Source: Brevipalpus yothersi
Lineage: Eukaryota > Arthropoda > Arachnida > Trombidiformes > Tenuipalpidae
Reading direction: 5' to 3'
Length of the DNA: 64,000 nucleotides
Assembly (NCBI GenBank): GCA_003956705.1
Contig: QZCP01000116.1
Span: forward strand, 1-64,000
The notes beneath the pieces were generated by a model that was not told where the DNA came from, made no database searches, and saw only the letters and a program-made list of their open reading frames with translations. The stretch's first letter is position 1. Each line of letters begins with the position of its first letter. The translations under genes and the position numbers were made by a program. This document shows, one piece after another, positions 62,468-64,000 of the stretch.

Positions 62468-64000
62468 TCATTGTCTCCGTCTGTATGATGTTGCCAGGGC
62501 AGAGCTGGCTCGTCTCAGCCATGATGGTCCGCTTTGCTTTTGGGCTTCTTCTTCGTCCTGAATTTCCAATTCTCTTGGTTGGCTATTGGAACCCGATCGT
62601 TTGTTACCAAACTCATCATAGTCCTCATCAAAGTCATCACCATAATCATCGCCCTGTTTCGCTGGCTTGGTCACTGATTGTACTAGTGGTTGAGCTGCTG
62701 TGGGCGCTTTTACTGACTCAACCAGTGGCTGCTGACTGGTTGATTCATCATCGTCGTCTTTGTATGAATTTGGATCAAATGTTCCATAGGCTGGACTCTT
62801 GCTGACATCATAATCGGATGTTTCGACACCATGAGATTGCCAGTATTCTGGTGATGCGGTATACTTATAATTTTTGTACATATTGTTCCAATCGATCGAT
62901 TGTCCAGCACTTCTCATTCGGCTCAACAGACTTCGGAACCAACTTGAACTACCACCCTTTGAGTAGCGATAGCCGGACATTGGAATGTCTTGAGGACCAT
63001 ATGCGTAAGAATAATCCAAATTGACGCCTTGCATTCGCCACCATTCAGGTGAAGCAGTTTGTCGATAATTCTTGTACAACCAAGCCCAATCAAGTTGACC
63101 ATTGTTTTGTTGTTTCAATTGCTGGATATACTTTAATAACCAGCCAGAGGCTTGACCTGGTGAATATTGATAAGCTTCCGATGGTATCGATTGAACATTG
63201 TGCTGGCCATAGCGAGACCAACGACCTGTGGAAGTGTCGATTCCTTTAGATTGCCACCAAGCAGGAGAAGCAGTGTCTCGATAATTTTTGTACATCCATT
63301 CCCAATCAACATTTCCTTGCTTGCCAGCCTGTTCAATAATTCGTAGCAGCCATCCAGAGGCACCGTTAGGTTGGTATGAGTATGCTGTTTGAGGAATTGT
63401 TTGCTTGTGTTGAACCCATCGCCATCCACCAGTATTCGTATCGATACCTTTTGATCTCCACCATTCAGGTGAAGCCGCATTCTTGTAATACTTATACATC
63501 CATGCCCAATCCACCGGTTGGCCACTGTTTTCCATGCTAGATATTTTGTTGTTCAACCAAGTTGAAGAACCTCCAGGTGAAAATTGGTAAGCTTCTTGAG
63601 GCATTTGTTCGGTCATCTGTGGACTACTGTTACTTGAATATTGTCCCGTGTTGGTATCAATTCCTTTCGATCGCCACCATTCTGGTGAAGCGGCATTCTT
63701 GTAATATTTGTACATCCATGCCCAATTCATTGGTTGACCACTTTTTTGCATACTAGATATTTGATTGTTTAGCCAAGTTGAAGAGCCTCCAGGAGAATAC
63801 TGGTAAGCCTCTTGAGGCATCTGAGCTGGTTGCATCATCATGGAATATTTACCGGTGTCCGTATCTATCCCCCTTGATCTCCACCATTCAGGTGAGGCTG
63901 CATTTTTGTAATACTTGTACATCCATGCCCAATCCATCGGCTTGCCACTTCGTTCCATATCAGATATCTTATTGGTCAACCAGGTTGAAGAGCCTCCAGG
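62468..64000 (-). CDS. Trp/Tyr-rich tandem-repeat protein of unknown function, 5' end outside window
   Basis: I do not recognise this protein. The frame is open to the window edge, so the N-terminus and any signal peptide are not visible; at least 510 residues are encoded. Six repeats of 67-72 residues follow one another (the first is cut by the edge). Consensus elements are P-x-x-A-Y-x-Y-S-P-G, S-x-W-L, D-W-x-W-M-Y-K-x-Y-(K/R), A-S-P-x-W-W, G-(I/V)-D-T. The three repeats nearest the edge are almost identical; the three C-terminal ones diverge. The tail is Ser/Gln/Pro-rich with a doubled QPLV-x-SV segment, then strongly acidic (GDDYGDDFDEDYDEFG), then basic (SYRRRQ). The visible part contains no cysteine. 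The regular Trp/Tyr spacing suggests a structural, adhesive or ligand-binding extracellular protein, but this is inference. Confidence 0.8.
   Translation of the reverse strand, partial: PGGSSTWLTNKISDMERSGKPMDWAWMYKYYKNAASPEWWRSRGIDTDTGKYSMMMQPAQMPQEAYQYSPGGSSTWLNNQISSMQKSGQPMNWAWMYKYYKNAASPEWWRSKGIDTNTGQYSSNSSPQMTEQMPQEAYQFSPGGSSTWLNNKISSMENSGQPVDWAWMYKYYKNAASPEWWRSKGIDTNTGGWRWVQHKQTIPQTAYSYQPNGASGWLLRIIEQAGKQGNVDWEWMYKNYRDTASPAWWQSKGIDTSTGRWSRYGQHNVQSIPSEAYQYSPGQASGWLLKYIQQLKQQNNGQLDWAWLYKNYRQTASPEWWRMQGVNLDYSYAYGPQDIPMSGYRYSKGGSSSWFRSLLSRMRSAGQSIDWNNMYKNYKYTASPEYWQSHGVETSDYDVSKSPAYGTFDPNSYKDDDDESTSQQPLVESVKAPTAAQPLVQSVTKPAKQGDDYGDDFDEDYDEFGNKRSGSNSQPRELEIQDEEEAQKQSGPSWLRRASSALATSYRRRQ

Noticed and set aside
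1..64000. CRISPR arrays, tRNA/rRNA genes, intact transposons
   Set aside because: Looked for and not seen; the repeats present are dinucleotide tracts, one AAT tract and protein-coding tandem repeats.

Overview
The window is animal nuclear DNA. It is AT-rich and carries spliced genes with short GT-AG introns, abundant (GA)n/(CT)n dinucleotide tracts, and animal proteins such as alpha- and beta-spectrin, INTS11, LIN-9 and a natriuretic-peptide-receptor-type guanylate cyclase. Protein similarity and compact gene packing suggest a small-genome arthropod. An acariform mite is my best guess, but this is an inference and the species cannot be fixed from the sequence alone. One assembly gap of 537 N lies at 15734-16270 and abuts a GA tract.

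Layout. 1-12202: gene-poor, microsatellite-rich DNA in which I can support no exon; it may hold, or lie upstream of, the missing 5' exons of the first gene. 12203-26524 (+): 17 exons of a receptor guanylate cyclase covering part of the ligand-binding domain, the membrane span, the kinase-homology domain, the coiled coil and the cyclase domain; about 200-250 N-terminal residues are not seen. 26725-27440 (-): dUTPase, 4 exons. 28229-30236 (+): S-adenosylmethionine synthetase, 5 exons. 31695-33336 (+): spermine/polyamine oxidase, 2 exons. 34159-35541 (+): intronless lin-9. 35865-37688 (-): intronless INTS11. 38432-46501 (+): complete alpha-spectrin, 4 exons. 47279-49236 (+): RING-finger protein with a BRCA1-like N-terminus and an SQ/TQ cluster but no BRCT domain. 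50510-59468 (-): complete beta-spectrin, 11 exons. 59747-62254: a stretch of gene relics. 62468-64000 (-, open at the window edge): cysteine-free protein with six Trp/Tyr-rich repeats that I do not recognise.

Gene relations. Both subunits of the spectrin tetramer lie within about 21 kb, pointing towards each other. dUTPase and SAM synthetase share a divergent promoter region with E2F-like sites, and INTS11 and alpha-spectrin share another. SAM synthetase and the polyamine oxidase sit at opposite ends of polyamine metabolism and are adjacent on the same strand, which may be chance.

Most interesting observations: (1) the relic at 59747-60575 is a circularly permuted copy of the 3' part and downstream flank of the RING gene, as expected if a DNA circle had re-integrated; (2) the unrecognised Trp/Tyr repeat protein at the right edge; (3) a spectrin-repeat-like 63-nt in-frame candidate cassette exon inside an alpha-spectrin intron; (4) a BRCA1-like RING protein with an SQ/TQ cluster but no BRCT; (5) a CDE/CHR-like element in front of lin-9, a subunit of the complex that binds such elements. 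No complete new multi-gene system was found.
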